From Mycobacterium sp. DL (GTDB taxonomy: Bacteria; Actinomycetota; Actinomycetes; Mycobacteriales; Mycobacteriaceae), in the NCBI RefSeq assembly GCF_039729195.1, contig NZ_CP155796.1, forward strand, positions 1,302,001 through 1,366,000: a DNA stretch of 64,000 nt, given 5' to 3'. This document shows positions 53,637 to 63,333 of the stretch, one piece after another. The number at the start of each line of letters is the position of its first letter. Position 1 is the stretch's first letter. The notes under the pieces are model-generated. The model searched no databases. It was not told the DNA's origin and saw only the letters and a program-made list of their open reading frames with translations. A program made the position numbers and the translations under genes.

Positions 53637-54530
53637 GTGACCATCGAATTCAACAGGCGCCGAGCGCTCACCGGACTCCTTGCGCTGGGCGCGCTGACGG
53701 CGTGCGGTCGCGCGGCTGCCGACCCGCTACTCCTCGACATCGGTGCCGTATCGACACTCGAGCACCGACATGGTGCCCGGATCGGCCTGTTCGCCGTCGA
53801 CCTCTCCAGCGGCGCGGAGGTCGCCAACCGCCCGGCCGAGCGCTTCGCCATGTGTTCGACCTTCAAGGCCTACGCGGCCGCACGCGTGCTGCAGATGGTT
53901 GATCAAGGCAAACTCACCCTGGATGCGGTTGTGCCTGTGGTCGCCGCCGACATCGTCGCCAACTCGCCGGTCACCAGCTTTCGGGTCGGCGGTGAGATGA
54001 CACTCCGCGAACTGTGCGAGGCTGCTCTGACCCGAAGTGACAACGCAGCGGGCAATCTGCTGCTTCGGGCCATCGGTGGCCCGTCCGAGATCACCGCATT
54101 CGCACGCACCATCGGCGATCGCGACAGCCGGCTCGATCGGTGGGAAACCGATCTGAACTCGGCCCATCCTGGCGACCTTCGCGACACCACCACTCCGCAG
54201 GCGCTGTGTGGCGGCTATCGCGAGCTTCTGGCGGGAAGTGCACTGCGTGCGTCCGGACGCGAGATGCTCGAAAAGTGGATGCGCGCGACCGAGACCTCGA
54301 ACAAGCGATTCCGAGCCGCGCTACCCGCGGGATGGACCAGTGCCGACAAGACTGGTGCCGGGGCGTACGGGTCGACAAACGACGCCGGGTTACTGATCGG
54401 ACCGGATGGCCAGCGGGTCGTCGCCGCGGTGCTGACCCGATCACTTCAGGACCGCGAGGATGCCGGGCCCCTCGACGGCGCCATCGCCGACAGCGTCCGG
54501 TTGACGCTCGCCATGCTCGGCCACGGCTGA
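53637..54530 (+). CDS. blaC: Class A beta-lactamase (BlaC-like), Tat lipoprotein
   Basis: 297 residues from GTG 53637. Signal with NRRRALTGLLALGAL and lipobox LTAC, typical of Tat-exported lipoproteins such as mycobacterial BlaC. All class A motifs are present: S70-x-x-K in CSTFK, SDN in TRSDNAAGN, the Glu166 loop in RWETDLN, and KTGAG. It hydrolyses beta-lactams outside the membrane. Overall similarity to BlaC of M. tuberculosis is inferred from motifs; substrate range cannot be read from them. Divergent LysR suggests inducibility. Confidence 0.93.
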   Translation: MTIEFNRRRALTGLLALGALTACGRAAADPLLLDIGAVSTLEHRHGARIGLFAVDLSSGAEVANRPAERFAMCSTFKAYAAARVLQMVDQGKLTLDAVVPVVAADIVANSPVTSFRVGGEMTLRELCEAALTRSDNAAGNLLLRAIGGPSEITAFARTIGDRDSRLDRWETDLNSAHPGDLRDTTTPQALCGGYRELLAGSALRASGREMLEKWMRATETSNKRFRAALPAGWTSADKTGAGAYGSTNDAGLLIGPDGQRVVAAVLTRSLQDREDAGPLDGAIADSVRLTLAMLGHG

Positions 54531-54563
54531 GCCCACCCCAGATCGCCGAGGGTTGTGGTTTAG

Positions 54564-54580
54564 CTACTCGCAAGTAGGGT
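54564..54580 (+). promoter_or_regulatory. Operator/promoter of the reductase-desA3 operon
   Basis: Inverted repeat CTACT-CGCA-AGTAG (54564-54577) overlaps TAGGGT (54575-54580), a plausible -10 with TTGTGG (54553-54558) 16 bases upstream. The palindrome would sit in the spacer, a repressor position. The regulator is not encoded next to it. Confidence 0.5.
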
Positions 54581-54652
54581 AATCGGTGCGCGCAGCGGGC
54601 TTGTGATGGCAGTCACAGAGATGGCCCGGCATCGACGAGCGAGAGGCGATGG

Positions 54653-55783
54653 ATGGTGTCGGCGTTGAAAACCCTGGCGCGCTGGAGTAAAAAGCCCGCG
54701 CGTGAGGTGTCCGCCCCCACGGGGCCCTGGGTGAACATGGTGCGCGGTCTGGCTGCGCGGGCTACCACGCCCCTGCTGCCCGACGATTACCTGTCGTTGC
54801 TGAATCCGCTGTGGTCGGCCAGGGAACTGCGCGGTGAGATCGTCGAGGTGCGATCCGAGACCGAGGACACCGCGACGGTTGTCATCCGGCCCGGCTGGGG
54901 GTTCGCCGCCGACTATCGGGCAGGCCAGTACGTCGGCATCGGACTGCGGCTGAACGGTCGCTGGCACTGGCGGTCCTACTCGCTGACCTCGGTGGCGGAT
55001 CTGGATGACGAGAACATCTCGATCACCGTCAAGGCCACTCCCGAGGGGTTCCTGTCGACCCACCTCGTCAACGGGGTCGAGCCGGGGACCATCGTCCGGC
55101 TGGCTGCCCCCAAAGGTGATTTTGCACTTCCCGATCCGCCCCCGCCGTCGCTGCTGTTCATCAGCGCCGGCAGCGGCATCACCCCGCTCATGGCGATGCT
55201 GCGGTCGCTGCGGGCACGCGGAGACCGGCCCGACATCGTGCACGTGCACTCGGCGCCCTCTGCCGACGCGGTGATCTTCCACGACGAACTCCGGAAGTTG
55301 GAGAGCGAGCAGGACGGCTACCGACTGCACCTGCAGATCACCGAACGGGACGGCAAGCTCGACTTCGCGAAACTCGACGACATCGTCGCCGACTGGCGGG
55401 AGCGTTCGGCATGGGCGTGCGGGCCCGCCGCGATGCTCGACGCCGTCGAGAAGACCTGGGAGCAGCACGGCGTCGAGGACTCTCTGCACATGGAGAGGTT
55501 CGACATCGCCTCCACCGACAAGGGCGGGGAGGGCGGCACCGTCCGGTTCGCGATCTCCGACAAGACCGTCGAGATCGACGGGGCGACGTCGATCCTGCAG
55601 GCGGGTGAACAGGTCGGAATCCAGATGCCCTTCGGCTGCCGGATGGGCATCTGCCAGACGTGTGTGCTGCCGCTGGAGGAGGGCAACGTGCGCGACGTCA
55701 GGTCCGGCCAGGAGCACGGCGCCGGCGACCGAATACAGACCTGCATCTCGACCGCATCCGGCAACTGCACCATCAAAGTCTGA
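54653..55783 (+). CDS. NADPH oxidoreductase partner of stearoyl-CoA desaturase (Rv3230c type)
   Basis: 376 residues. FAD domain (HWRSYSLTS), NAD domain (SAGSGITPLMAML) and C-terminal plant-type [2Fe-2S] ferredoxin domain with C-x4-C-x2-C in GCRMGICQTC and a last Cys in IQTCIS. It passes electrons from NADPH to the desaturase, here the gene 10 bases downstream. GAGAGG precedes ATG 54653. This is the only such reductase in the window and may also serve the lone desaturase at 43398. Confidence 0.94.
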   Translation: MVSALKTLARWSKKPAREVSAPTGPWVNMVRGLAARATTPLLPDDYLSLLNPLWSARELRGEIVEVRSETEDTATVVIRPGWGFAADYRAGQYVGIGLRLNGRWHWRSYSLTSVADLDDENISITVKATPEGFLSTHLVNGVEPGTIVRLAAPKGDFALPDPPPPSLLFISAGSGITPLMAMLRSLRARGDRPDIVHVHSAPSADAVIFHDELRKLESEQDGYRLHLQITERDGKLDFAKLDDIVADWRERSAWACGPAAMLDAVEKTWEQHGVEDSLHMERFDIASTDKGGEGGTVRFAISDKTVEIDGATSILQAGEQVGIQMPFGCRMGICQTCVLPLEEGNVRDVRSGQEHGAGDRIQTCISTASGNCTIKV

Positions 55784-55793
55784 AAGGGAAACC

Positions 55794-57008
55794 ATGGCGA
55801 TCACCGATATCAAGGCCTATACACACCTGACCACCGAGGACGTCGACAACATCGCCGCCGAACTCGACGCCATCCGCGCCGAGGTCGAGGAGTCCCGCGG
55901 CGAGCGCGACGCCCGCTACATCCGGCGCTCCATCCAGTTGCAGCGCGCGCTTGCGGTGGGCGGCCGGGCGGCGCTGTTCGCGAGCAGCAGCCGGATCGCG
56001 CGGGTGGCGGGCACCGCGATGCTGGCGTCGGCCAAGATCATCGAGAACATGGAGTTGGGCCACAACATCACCCACGGTCAGTGGGACTGGATGAACGATC
56101 CCGAGATCCACTCCACCGAATGGGAGTGGGACACCACCTGTCCGAGCGCGCACTGGAAGCACTCGCACAACTTCGTGCACCACAAGTACACCAACGTGGT
56201 CGGGTTGGACAGCGACGTGGGCTACAACATCATGCGCGTCACCCGCGACCAACCGTGGCAGCCGTGGATGCTCGGCAACCCGGTGTACAACCTGCTCCTG
56301 GGCACCCTGTTCGAGTGGGGTGTCGCGGTGCACCACGTCGACGTGGGCAAGGTCCGCGCCGGCGAGAAGACCTGGGCCGAAGCGCGCCGCGATCTGCGCA
56401 CCGTCGGCACGAAAGTCGGTAAGCAGGTGGGCAAGGACTACATCGTCTTCCCAGCGCTCGCCGGAAAGAACTGGAAACACACGCTGAAGGCGAACGTCGT
56501 GGCCAACCTGATCCGGAACTACTGGTCGTATGCCGTGATCTTCTGCGGGCATTTCCCCGACGGCGCCGAGAAGTTCACCGTCGAGGAGTTCGAGAACGAG
56601 ACGCAGGGTGAGTGGTACCTGCGCCAGATGCTCGGTTCGGCGAACTTCAATGCGGGACCGATCATGGCGTTCATGAGCGGCAACCTCTGCTATCAGATCG
56701 AGCACCACCTGTTCCCGGATCTGCCGAGCAACCGGTACGCCGAGATCAGCGTGCGGGTGAAGGCGCTGTGCGAGAAGTACGACCTGCCCTACACGACGGG
56801 TCCGCTGGCGCGTCAGTACTGGCAGTCGTTCTGGACGATCCTCAAGCTGGCGCTGCCCGACCGCGTGCTGCGAGCGACCCCCGACGACGCACCCGAGACA
56901 CATTCCGAGCGGATGTTCGGTGACGACGTCCGCCCGGTCGAGTCGTCGTCGGGTACCCGGCGAGGTCTGCGCACCGCGCTGCGGCAGGCAGGTGGTCGGG
57001 CCGCCTAG
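55794..57008 (+). CDS. desA3: Stearoyl-CoA delta-9 desaturase DesA3
   Basis: 404 residues. His boxes HNITH, HNFVHH and QIEHH, with membrane segments between (GNPVYNLLLGTLFEWG, NYWSYAVIFCGH). Inserts the delta-9 double bond in stearoyl-CoA to give oleoyl-CoA. AAAGGGAA 6 bases before ATG 55794 fixes the start. Operon with the reductase 10 bases upstream, as in M. tuberculosis Rv3230c-Rv3229c. Convergent with the methyltransferase gene (7 bases). Confidence 0.96.
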   Translation: MAITDIKAYTHLTTEDVDNIAAELDAIRAEVEESRGERDARYIRRSIQLQRALAVGGRAALFASSSRIARVAGTAMLASAKIIENMELGHNITHGQWDWMNDPEIHSTEWEWDTTCPSAHWKHSHNFVHHKYTNVVGLDSDVGYNIMRVTRDQPWQPWMLGNPVYNLLLGTLFEWGVAVHHVDVGKVRAGEKTWAEARRDLRTVGTKVGKQVGKDYIVFPALAGKNWKHTLKANVVANLIRNYWSYAVIFCGHFPDGAEKFTVEEFENETQGEWYLRQMLGSANFNAGPIMAFMSGNLCYQIEHHLFPDLPSNRYAEISVRVKALCEKYDLPYTTGPLARQYWQSFWTILKLALPDRVLRATPDDAPETHSERMFGDDVRPVESSSGTRRGLRTALRQAGGRAA

Positions 57009-57015
57009 GGGCGTC

Positions 57016-57750
57016 TCAGTTCAGAGTCGCGCGGATGCACACCGTGACGTAGGGGAGCGCCAGGCCACTGGCGTTCGCCAACGCCGGGTGGGTGCTCAGC
57101 AGTTCGCGGACGCGGTCGAGCGTTCGGGTCCGCACCTGCTCCGGTGAAGTGATGCAGTAGCTGCGCGAGGCCACCAGGTCGATCAGCGCCTGCGGCGTCA
57201 GGTAGCTGGTCCACTCGACCTGGTTGCGTTCGACGTCGGTGAACGGTGCCGGCAGGTCGACCGTCTGGGTGAACGGATCGACCTCGTGGCCGACGATGCG
57301 GCCCAGATCCTTGACCCACCCCGACCTTTCGTCGCGGTTGTTCCACACCAGCCCGAGGCGGCCGCCGGGGCGCAGCACCCGGGTCACCTCCTTGATCGCC
57401 CGCTCGGGGTCGAACCAGTGCCATGCCTGCGCCACCAGCACCGCGTCGACGCTGTTGTCGGGCAACGGAATCTCCTCGGCGGTGCCCAGGAGCGCCGGAG
57501 TGTCGGGCAGGGCGGTGCGCAACAGCTCGAGCATCTCCGGGATGGGGTCGACGGCGATGACGTCGAGCCCGCGCTCCACGAGGCGGGTGGTCAGCTTGCC
57601 GGTTCCGGCCCCGAGGTCGAGAACGTCGCGGGCACCGTCGCCGGGCAGCAACCAGTTGATCGCCTCGGGTGGGTAGGACGGGCGTCCGCGCTCGTAGGCG
57701 GCGGCTTCTGCACCGAACGACAGCGAACGCTGTTCGGGGGTTCCGGTCAC
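57016..57750 (-). CDS. SAM-dependent methyltransferase (Rv3342 type)
   Basis: 244 residues from GTG 57750, whose GTGA overlaps the metX stop. Class I Rossmann fold: SAM motif [12 protein letters not shown] near 40, acidic [10 protein letters not shown], and [11 protein letters not shown]. It is the third gene of the methionine operon under the SAM riboswitch; substrate unknown. Linkage to SAM supply is suggestive but may only reflect gene order conserved in mycobacteria. Confidence 0.9.
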   Translation of the reverse strand: MTGTPEQRSLSFGAEAAAYERGRPSYPPEAINWLLPGDGARDVLDLGAGTGKLTTRLVERGLDVIAVDPIPEMLELLRTALPDTPALLGTAEEIPLPDNSVDAVLVAQAWHWFDPERAIKEVTRVLRPGGRLGLVWNNRDERSGWVKDLGRIVGHEVDPFTQTVDLPAPFTDVERNQVEWTSYLTPQALIDLVASRSYCITSPEQVRTRTLDRVRELLSTHPALANASGLALPYVTVCIRATLN

Positions 57751-58883
57751 CGCGAGGCCAGCTCCAGCGTCCGGCGGATCAGCTTGCCGACCGCGTCGGT
57801 CTCCAGCAGGAAGCCGTCGTGGCCGTACGGGGAGTCGACGATGTCGAGGCCGTCGCACCCGGGCAGCAGTTCGGCCAGCTCCTGCTGCAGTCGCAGCGGG
57901 TAGAGCCGGTCGGAGGTGATGCCGCCGACTACTGCCGGCACCGGGCAGCCCCGCAGAGCGGCCTGCACCCCGCCGCGGTCGCGTCCCACGTCATGGCTGG
58001 ACAACGCATCGGTGAGCGCGACGTAGGTGCCGGCGTCGAAGCGCGCCAACAGTTTTCGGCCCTGATGTTCCAGGTAGCTCTGCACCGAATAGCGACCGCC
58101 TGTGGCCGGGTCCTCATCGGCCTGCGGGTCGTTGCCGAACCGGTCGTCCAACTCGACCTCGCCCCGATAGGTCAGGTGCGCAAAGCGTCTGGCGATCTCC
58201 ATGCCGGCGTCAGGGGACTGCCCGGTGCCGTAGTAGTCACCGCCGTGCCAGTGCGGATCGGCCTTGATCGCCGCCACCTGGGTGGACTGGGTACCGACCT
58301 GGTCGGCGGTGGCGCGCGCGCCCACTGCCAGCACCAAACCTGCTCGCACGCTGCCGGGATGGGTGACCATCCACTCCAGCGCCCGGGCCCCGCCCATCGA
58401 ACCGCCGATCACCGCGGCGACCTCAGTGATGCCCAGGGCGGCCAGCGCGGCCACGTCGGCAGCCACCTGATCCCGCACGGAGGTCATGGGAAATCTTGAG
58501 CCCCAGGCTTTTCCGTCCGGACCCGGCGAGCTCGGCCCGGTCGAGCCCCGGCATCCGCCCAGGACGTTGGTCGAGATCGCACACCACCGGTCGGTGTCGA
58601 TCGGTGCGCCGGGACCGGCAACCCCGTCCCACCATCCCGGTGTGGGGTGCTGCTCCCCGGCCACCCCGGTGACGTGGGAGTCACCGGTCAGCGCGTGCAG
58701 CACGACGACGACGTTGTCGCGGTTGGGCGACAACTCGCCCCATCGCTGCACCGCGATCGAGACGTCGTCGATGACCTGTCCGTTCTCGAGCTTCAGGGAT
58801 CCGATGTCCACGACGCCGACCTCACCCTCGGGGGGCAGTGCCATGCGCTCGTCGGGGGCGGTCCTCACGTCGATGATTGTCAC
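57747..58883 (-). CDS. metX: Homoserine O-acetyltransferase MetX
   Basis: 378 residues. Alpha/beta hydrolase fold with nucleophile Ser in [12 protein letters not shown], Asp in [13 protein letters not shown] and His in SPYGHDGFL; substrate loop [11 protein letters not shown]. It acetylates homoserine for sulfhydrylation by the upstream gene. GAGGAGGGAG lies 3 bases before GTG 58883. Called metA (Rv3341) in M. tuberculosis. Confidence 0.97.
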   Translation of the reverse strand: MTIIDVRTAPDERMALPPEGEVGVVDIGSLKLENGQVIDDVSIAVQRWGELSPNRDNVVVVLHALTGDSHVTGVAGEQHPTPGWWDGVAGPGAPIDTDRWCAISTNVLGGCRGSTGPSSPGPDGKAWGSRFPMTSVRDQVAADVAALAALGITEVAAVIGGSMGGARALEWMVTHPGSVRAGLVLAVGARATADQVGTQSTQVAAIKADPHWHGGDYYGTGQSPDAGMEIARRFAHLTYRGEVELDDRFGNDPQADEDPATGGRYSVQSYLEHQGRKLLARFDAGTYVALTDALSSHDVGRDRGGVQAALRGCPVPAVVGGITSDRLYPLRLQQELAELLPGCDGLDIVDSPYGHDGFLLETDAVGKLIRRTLELASR

Positions 58884-58893
58884 GTCTCCCTCC

Positions 58894-60243
58894 TCAGGAC
58901 GACGCCACGGCGTGGGGATCGGCGGTGTCGGCGGCGCGGAACGGTTTCGCCGCGGCGAAACCCTGATCGAGGTCGGCGAGGATGTCGGCGATGCCCTCGA
59001 TGCCGACCGCGAGTCGTACCAGTCCCGGTGTGACGCCGGTCGCGAGTTGTTCCTCGGCGGACAACTGGGCGTGTGTCGTCGACGCCGGATGAATCACCAG
59101 CGACCGCACGTCGCCGATGTTGGCGACGTGGCTGTGCAGCGTCAGCGCGTTGACGAATGCCTTGCCGGCCTCGATGCCACCGGCCAGCTCGAACGCCAGG
59201 ACCGCCCCGGTTCCCTTGGGCGCCAATCTCTTTCCCAGCTCGTACCACGGCGAGGTGGACAGGCCGGCGTAGTTCACCGACACCACGTCGTCGTGGCCGG
59301 CGAGGTACTCGGCGACCTGCAGCGCGTTGGAGACATGCCGTTCGATACGCAGGCTCAGCGTCTCCAGGCCCTGCGCGATCAGGAATGCGTTGAACGGTGA
59401 GGCGGCACTCCCCAGATCACGCAGCAGTTGCACGCGCGCCTTCAAGGCGAACGCCGGCGGGCCGAGTTCGGCGAACACCACTCCGTGGTAGCTCGGGTCG
59501 GGAGTGGTGAACCCGGGGAAGCGGCCGTTGGTCCAGTCGAAGGTGCCGCCGTCGACGATCACCCCCGCGATGGCCGATCCGTGGCCGCCGAGGTACTTGG
59601 TGGCCGAGTGCACGACGATGTCGGCGCCGTGGGCGAGCGGCTGGATCAGGTACGGCGTCGCGATCGTGTTGTCGACGATCAGCGGCACCCCGTTCTCATG
59701 CGCGACGGCGGCGACGTTGGGGATGTCGAGGATGTCGATCTGGGGGTTGGAGATCGTCTCGCCGAAGAACGCCTTGGTGTTCGGGCGCACGGCCGCGCGC
59801 CACGAATCCAGATCGTCGGGGTCGGCCACGAAGCTGACCTCGATGCCCATCTTGGGCAGCGTGTAGTGGAAGAGATTGTAGGTGCCGCCGTAGAGCCGCG
59901 GGCTGGACACGATGTGATCGCCCGCGTTGGCCAGGTTCAGGATCGCGAAGTGCTCGGCAGCTTGGCCGGAGGCCAGGAACAGTGCTGCGACACCACCTTC
60001 CAGCGCGGCGATGCGCTGCTCGACGGTGTCCGTCGTCGGGTTCATGATGCGGGTGTAGATGTTGCCGGGTTCGGCCAGGCCGAACAGTGCCGCCGCGTGA
60101 TCGGTGCTGTTGAACGTGTAGCTGGTGGTCTGGTAGATCGGCAGGGCGCGCGCGTTGGTGGCGATGTCGGGCGTCTGCCCGGCATGGACCTGCTTGGTCT
60201 CGAAAGACCAGTTGGCGGTGGGGTCGTCCGTGTCGGTGCTCAT
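58894..60243 (-). CDS. metC: O-acetylhomoserine sulfhydrylase MetC/MetY
   Basis: 449 residues from ATG 60243, with GGAG 8 bases upstream. Cys/Met-metabolism PLP enzyme: PLP Lys in [11 protein letters not shown], with [10 protein letters not shown] and [13 protein letters not shown] at the family positions. Converts O-acetylhomoserine and sulfide to homocysteine. First gene of metC-metX-methyltransferase; expression should be switched by the SAM-IV riboswitch at 60370-60489. Named metC (Rv3340) by mycobacterial convention. Confidence 0.95.
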   Translation of the reverse strand: MSTDTDDPTANWSFETKQVHAGQTPDIATNARALPIYQTTSYTFNSTDHAAALFGLAEPGNIYTRIMNPTTDTVEQRIAALEGGVAALFLASGQAAEHFAILNLANAGDHIVSSPRLYGGTYNLFHYTLPKMGIEVSFVADPDDLDSWRAAVRPNTKAFFGETISNPQIDILDIPNVAAVAHENGVPLIVDNTIATPYLIQPLAHGADIVVHSATKYLGGHGSAIAGVIVDGGTFDWTNGRFPGFTTPDPSYHGVVFAELGPPAFALKARVQLLRDLGSAASPFNAFLIAQGLETLSLRIERHVSNALQVAEYLAGHDDVVSVNYAGLSTSPWYELGKRLAPKGTGAVLAFELAGGIEAGKAFVNALTLHSHVANIGDVRSLVIHPASTTHAQLSAEEQLATGVTPGLVRLAVGIEGIADILADLDQGFAAAKPFRAADTADPHAVASS

Positions 60244-60369
60244 CGATGTTCTCCTCATGAAAGGGCGCCTGGTGGGGGGTGAGTGAATGCGCGGTGATCA
60301 CCGACAACAGCGCATTACCGACCTCGCCATCAGGTTTCCCCGTCTACTCAGGGGGCCCGTTTCATAGCG

Positions 60370-60489
60370 GACCCGCGCTTGCCTTGCAGCCGTGAGTGGC
60401 TGCTCAACCTGGTCATCACCCGGGGCACCCCACCGCGGTTGGAGGGTTGCCGGCCAGCAAGCCGGGGCTTGACGCTGGCGCTCATGACC
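60370..60489 (-). ncRNA. SAM-IV riboswitch upstream of metC
   Basis: Read on the minus strand, a 120-base segment opens GGTCATGAGCGCC and contains GTCAAGCCCCGGCTTGCTGG, ACCCTCC, GGTGGGGTGCCCCGGGTGATGACC (the last six bases pairing with the opening GGTCAT) and ends AAGCGCGGGTC. This corresponds, as I remember it, to the mycobacterial SAM-IV aptamer whose structure was solved. It binds S-adenosylmethionine and should lower metC-operon expression when SAM is plentiful. About 125 bases of expression platform follow before the metC start. Confidence 0.95.
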
Positions 60490-60533
60490 GAAACGAAGAA
60501 TATCGCACGGTGCTCAGAAGGTGCTAGTGGGCG

Positions 60534-61367
60534 TTACCCGATCGCCTTCTCCTGAGGGGTGGTGTGCTGATCGACGAAGTCGGCGATCACCTCGGTCACC
60601 CGTCCCGGCGCTTCCAGCATCGGGATGTGGCCGACGCCGTCGAACTCGATCACCTGGGTGTCGGCCGGCATGTGGTTGATGAAGTAGCGGTGACCTCGCG
60701 GCGCCGGGAACACCCGGTCCTTCTCACACACCACCAATTGTGTCGGCGCGCCCAGGTTGGCCAGCTCCAGCAGCCCGGGCATGCGCAACGTTTTGACGAG
60801 AAGCTGCAGGTAGGCGCTGCAATGTGTGGCGTCGTCGATCAGGGCGTGCAGGTCGGCGTCGGGCGGGCCGTCGGCCGGACCGCTGACCGGCAGGGTCGCG
60901 ATCCGCCGGGCGAACGGCAGGGTGAGGATGCGCGGGCCGAGCAGTCGCGCGGCGATCAGCGCCGGGCCGCCCAGGATGAACTTCAGCACGGTCTCGTACT
61001 TCGTCGCCGAGTGCTGCGACCAGCCGCCGGCCGGGGCGATCGCCGTCACCGTGCGGGCGCGTCCGCGGCGTTCGAGTTCGAAGGCGACCCAGCCGCCCAG
61101 CGAGTTTCCGACGATGTGGGCGGTCTCCCAGCCCAGCTGGTCCATCCGCCGCTCGACGTCGTCGACCAGCATGTCGGTGTGCAGTAGCCAGGTCGGCGAG
61201 CGGTGCCCGCCGTGGTGGCCCAGCATCGTGGGCGCGAAGACCTCGTAGCGGCCGGTGTCGGCGAGCTGGCCGGCCACCGTGCGCCAGACGTTCTGCGAGC
61301 ACAGGAATGGATGCAACATCAGGATCGGTTCGCCGGACCCGGTATGGATCGGCTCTCGTGGTGCCAT
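60534..61367 (-). CDS. Alpha/beta hydrolase (Rv3338 type)
   Basis: 277 residues. HG-type oxyanion region LMLHPFLCSQNVW, nucleophile Ser in GNSLGGWVAFE, Asp in VVCEKDRVF and late His in GVGHIPML. Likely an esterase or epoxide-type hydrolase of unknown substrate. Leaderless start: TAATCT 6 bases before ATG 61367. Divergent from xthA. Confidence 0.88.
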   Translation of the reverse strand: MAPREPIHTGSGEPILMLHPFLCSQNVWRTVAGQLADTGRYEVFAPTMLGHHGGHRSPTWLLHTDMLVDDVERRMDQLGWETAHIVGNSLGGWVAFELERRGRARTVTAIAPAGGWSQHSATKYETVLKFILGGPALIAARLLGPRILTLPFARRIATLPVSGPADGPPDADLHALIDDATHCSAYLQLLVKTLRMPGLLELANLGAPTQLVVCEKDRVFPAPRGHRYFINHMPADTQVIEFDGVGHIPMLEAPGRVTEVIADFVDQHTTPQEKAIG

Positions 61368-61373
61368 GGCCCG

Positions 61374-61379
61374 AGATTA
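61374..61379 (-). promoter_or_regulatory. -10 hexamer of the alpha/beta hydrolase gene
   Basis: TAATCT on the minus strand, 6 bases before ATG 61367. It pairs with TAGAGT (61413-61418) on the plus strand, which is 8 bases before the xthA GTG. Confidence 0.5.
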
Positions 61380-61426
61380 AGGTGATACCGCCGGTACCGC
61401 AAGAATGCCCGTTAGAGTGCTGGACC

Positions 61427-62227
61427 GTGATCGTCAGCACCATCAACGTCAACGGCATCCGTGCGTCGGTCAAGCAGCGGTCCCCGGAGAACCTCGGCAT
61501 GCTGCCGTGGTTCAAGGAGACCTCAGCCGACGTGGTGTGCCTGCAGGAGGTCCGCGCCGACGACGAGCAACTGGCCGACGCGGTGGCCCCGGTACTGGCC
61601 GACGGGTGGCACCTGGCGTCGGCGGCGCCCCACGTCAGGGGGCGCAACGGGGTGGCCGTGCTGTCGCGAACCCCGTTCGATGAGGTCAGGATCGGTTGTG
61701 GTGCAGAGGAATTCGCGTCGCACGGCCGGTATGTCGAGGTCGATACCGCCGGCCTCACGGTAGCCAGCGTGTATTTCCCGACGGGCGAGGCGGAGACCGA
61801 GCGGCAGTTGGAGAAGGAGCGGTTCATGGCCGCGGTCGCCGACCGGATGGCGGTGCTGCTGGACTCGGGCCGCCCGTCGGTGCTGTGTGGCGACTGGAAC
61901 ATCGCCCACACCGAGAACGACATCAAGAACTGGCGCGGCAACATCAAGAAGGCGGGATTCCTGCCCCAGGAGCGCCAGTGGCTGACCGATCTGCTGGCCA
62001 CCGGCTGGGTGGACGTGGTTCGCGAAGCACATCCCGGCGTGGCCGGCCCCTATGCCTGGTGGTCGTGGCGGGGCAAGGCGTTCGACAACGACGCCGGCTG
62101 GCGCATCGACTACCAGCTGGCGACTCCCGATCTGGCGGCACGCGTGGCGTCGGTGCACACCGAACGTCCGGCGGCCTACGCGCTGCGCTGGTCCGACCAC
62201 TGCCCGGTGACGGTCGACTACGCGTGA
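61427..62227 (+). CDS. xthA: Exodeoxyribonuclease III / AP endonuclease XthA
   Basis: 266 residues from GTG 61427. EEP fold with LQEVRADDEQ (metal-binding Glu), GDWNIAHTENDIKN (Asp/Asn pair), WRIDYQLATP and SDHCPV with the catalytic His. It cleaves 5' of abasic sites in base-excision repair. The start matches the family (IVSTINVNGIRA). Convergent with the lipase gene (7 bases). Confidence 0.93.
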   Translation: MIVSTINVNGIRASVKQRSPENLGMLPWFKETSADVVCLQEVRADDEQLADAVAPVLADGWHLASAAPHVRGRNGVAVLSRTPFDEVRIGCGAEEFASHGRYVEVDTAGLTVASVYFPTGEAETERQLEKERFMAAVADRMAVLLDSGRPSVLCGDWNIAHTENDIKNWRGNIKKAGFLPQERQWLTDLLATGWVDVVREAHPGVAGPYAWWSWRGKAFDNDAGWRIDYQLATPDLAARVASVHTERPAAYALRWSDHCPVTVDYA

Positions 62228-62234
62228 TTTGCGC

Positions 62235-63266
62235 TCAGCAGCCGAGACGATTCGGGGTCTGCAGTGCCCCGTCGGCACCTTCGATCGCGCCGCGGACCAC
62301 CTCGAACACCCGCGGATCCCAGGTGAGCGCCGTCTCCCAGGGCAGTCCGTTCGCGTCGGAGACGAAGATGCTGTGGGTGTCGTCGAAGACCGCGCAGCGG
62401 CGGTGTGGAAGCACCCGGTCGCTCACATCGGTGGCCAGAGCGCTGTGGCGCGACACCAGGCCGTCATTGGGCCAGGTCATCGGGTTCACCGGTGCCGGCC
62501 GGGTGAAGCGGGCCCCGCCGATCAGCACGACGGGGATCTGATCGAGCACGCCGGCCTGGTACTCGTTCCAGCCCTGCGGTCCCATCAGGTATCCCTGGTT
62601 GACCTCGCGCCCGGAACCGGTCTGCAGCCGCAACACCTCGGCCTTGAAATCCACGGCTGCCTGCTCGCAGAATGCGTCACCGGCGCAGTCAGACAGCGGG
62701 CGCAGGTCGTTGGCGTAATCGGACAGGTGGCTACCCTGCCAGGGGGTGCCGAGGGTGGTCAGTGACCGGAGCCGCACCGGTGAGCCCAGTCCTTGGAGCA
62801 CCCGGAACGCCGCCCGCGAATACAGCCCGCCCATCGAATGGCCGACGACGTCGACGACCTCCACCCCGCGGGTGTCGCGCAGGTAGGTCAAGAACCGGGC
62901 GAGGTGCTCGCCGGCGAGGTCGATCGAGCCGGTGGAGTCCACGGTCATGTTCTCCGGCAACGTGATCGGGCAGTCGCCGAAGGCGCCGAACCCCACCTGA
63001 TCGGTCACCGGCCCGCGCCCGGCCATCGCGGGTGAGGTGTACACCGCGTAGCCGGCATCGAGCAGGTGTTGGCGCAGCGCCGTGTCGGTGTTGCCGGCGG
63101 CCAGGCCAGACGCGCACGCCTGCCGCGGCGTCGTGAACGGGCTGACCGCCGCCCCACCGGACACGATGACCACCGCGTGGCCCGGGGGTTGCGGTGCGCC
63201 GCGCGCGATTCCGGCACCGAACACGGCCGCCATCAACAGGACGACGATCGTCGACAAGTGCCGCAC
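62235..63266 (-). CDS. Secreted triacylglycerol lipase-like protein
   Basis: 343 residues from GTG 63266 (GGGGG 6 bases upstream; GTG 63290 alternative). Sec signal peptide STIVVLLMAAVFGAGIARGA; lipase motif GHSMGG near residue 145; several Cys (ACASG, DCPIT, DCAGDAFC) suggest disulfides. Resembles class 2 lipases of actinobacteria (LipA-like esterases). Exported, acting on outer lipids or host/ environmental esters. Confidence 0.88.
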   Translation of the reverse strand: MRHLSTIVVLLMAAVFGAGIARGAPQPPGHAVVIVSGGAAVSPFTTPRQACASGLAAGNTDTALRQHLLDAGYAVYTSPAMAGRGPVTDQVGFGAFGDCPITLPENMTVDSTGSIDLAGEHLARFLTYLRDTRGVEVVDVVGHSMGGLYSRAAFRVLQGLGSPVRLRSLTTLGTPWQGSHLSDYANDLRPLSDCAGDAFCEQAAVDFKAEVLRLQTGSGREVNQGYLMGPQGWNEYQAGVLDQIPVVLIGGARFTRPAPVNPMTWPNDGLVSRHSALATDVSDRVLPHRRCAVFDDTHSIFVSDANGLPWETALTWDPRVFEVVRGAIEGADGALQTPNRLGC

Positions 63267-63333
63267 ATAAACCCCCGAGTCGTGGCGCACACGATCGCGG
63301 GAATGCTACCCACCGAATCGGTTTCGGGACGCG

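Noticed and set aside
60301..60369. Rho-independent terminator in the riboswitch platform
   Set aside because: GC stretches are present (ACGGGCC / GGGGGCCCG) but no run of T follows on the minus strand; a translation-control mechanism is equally possible.
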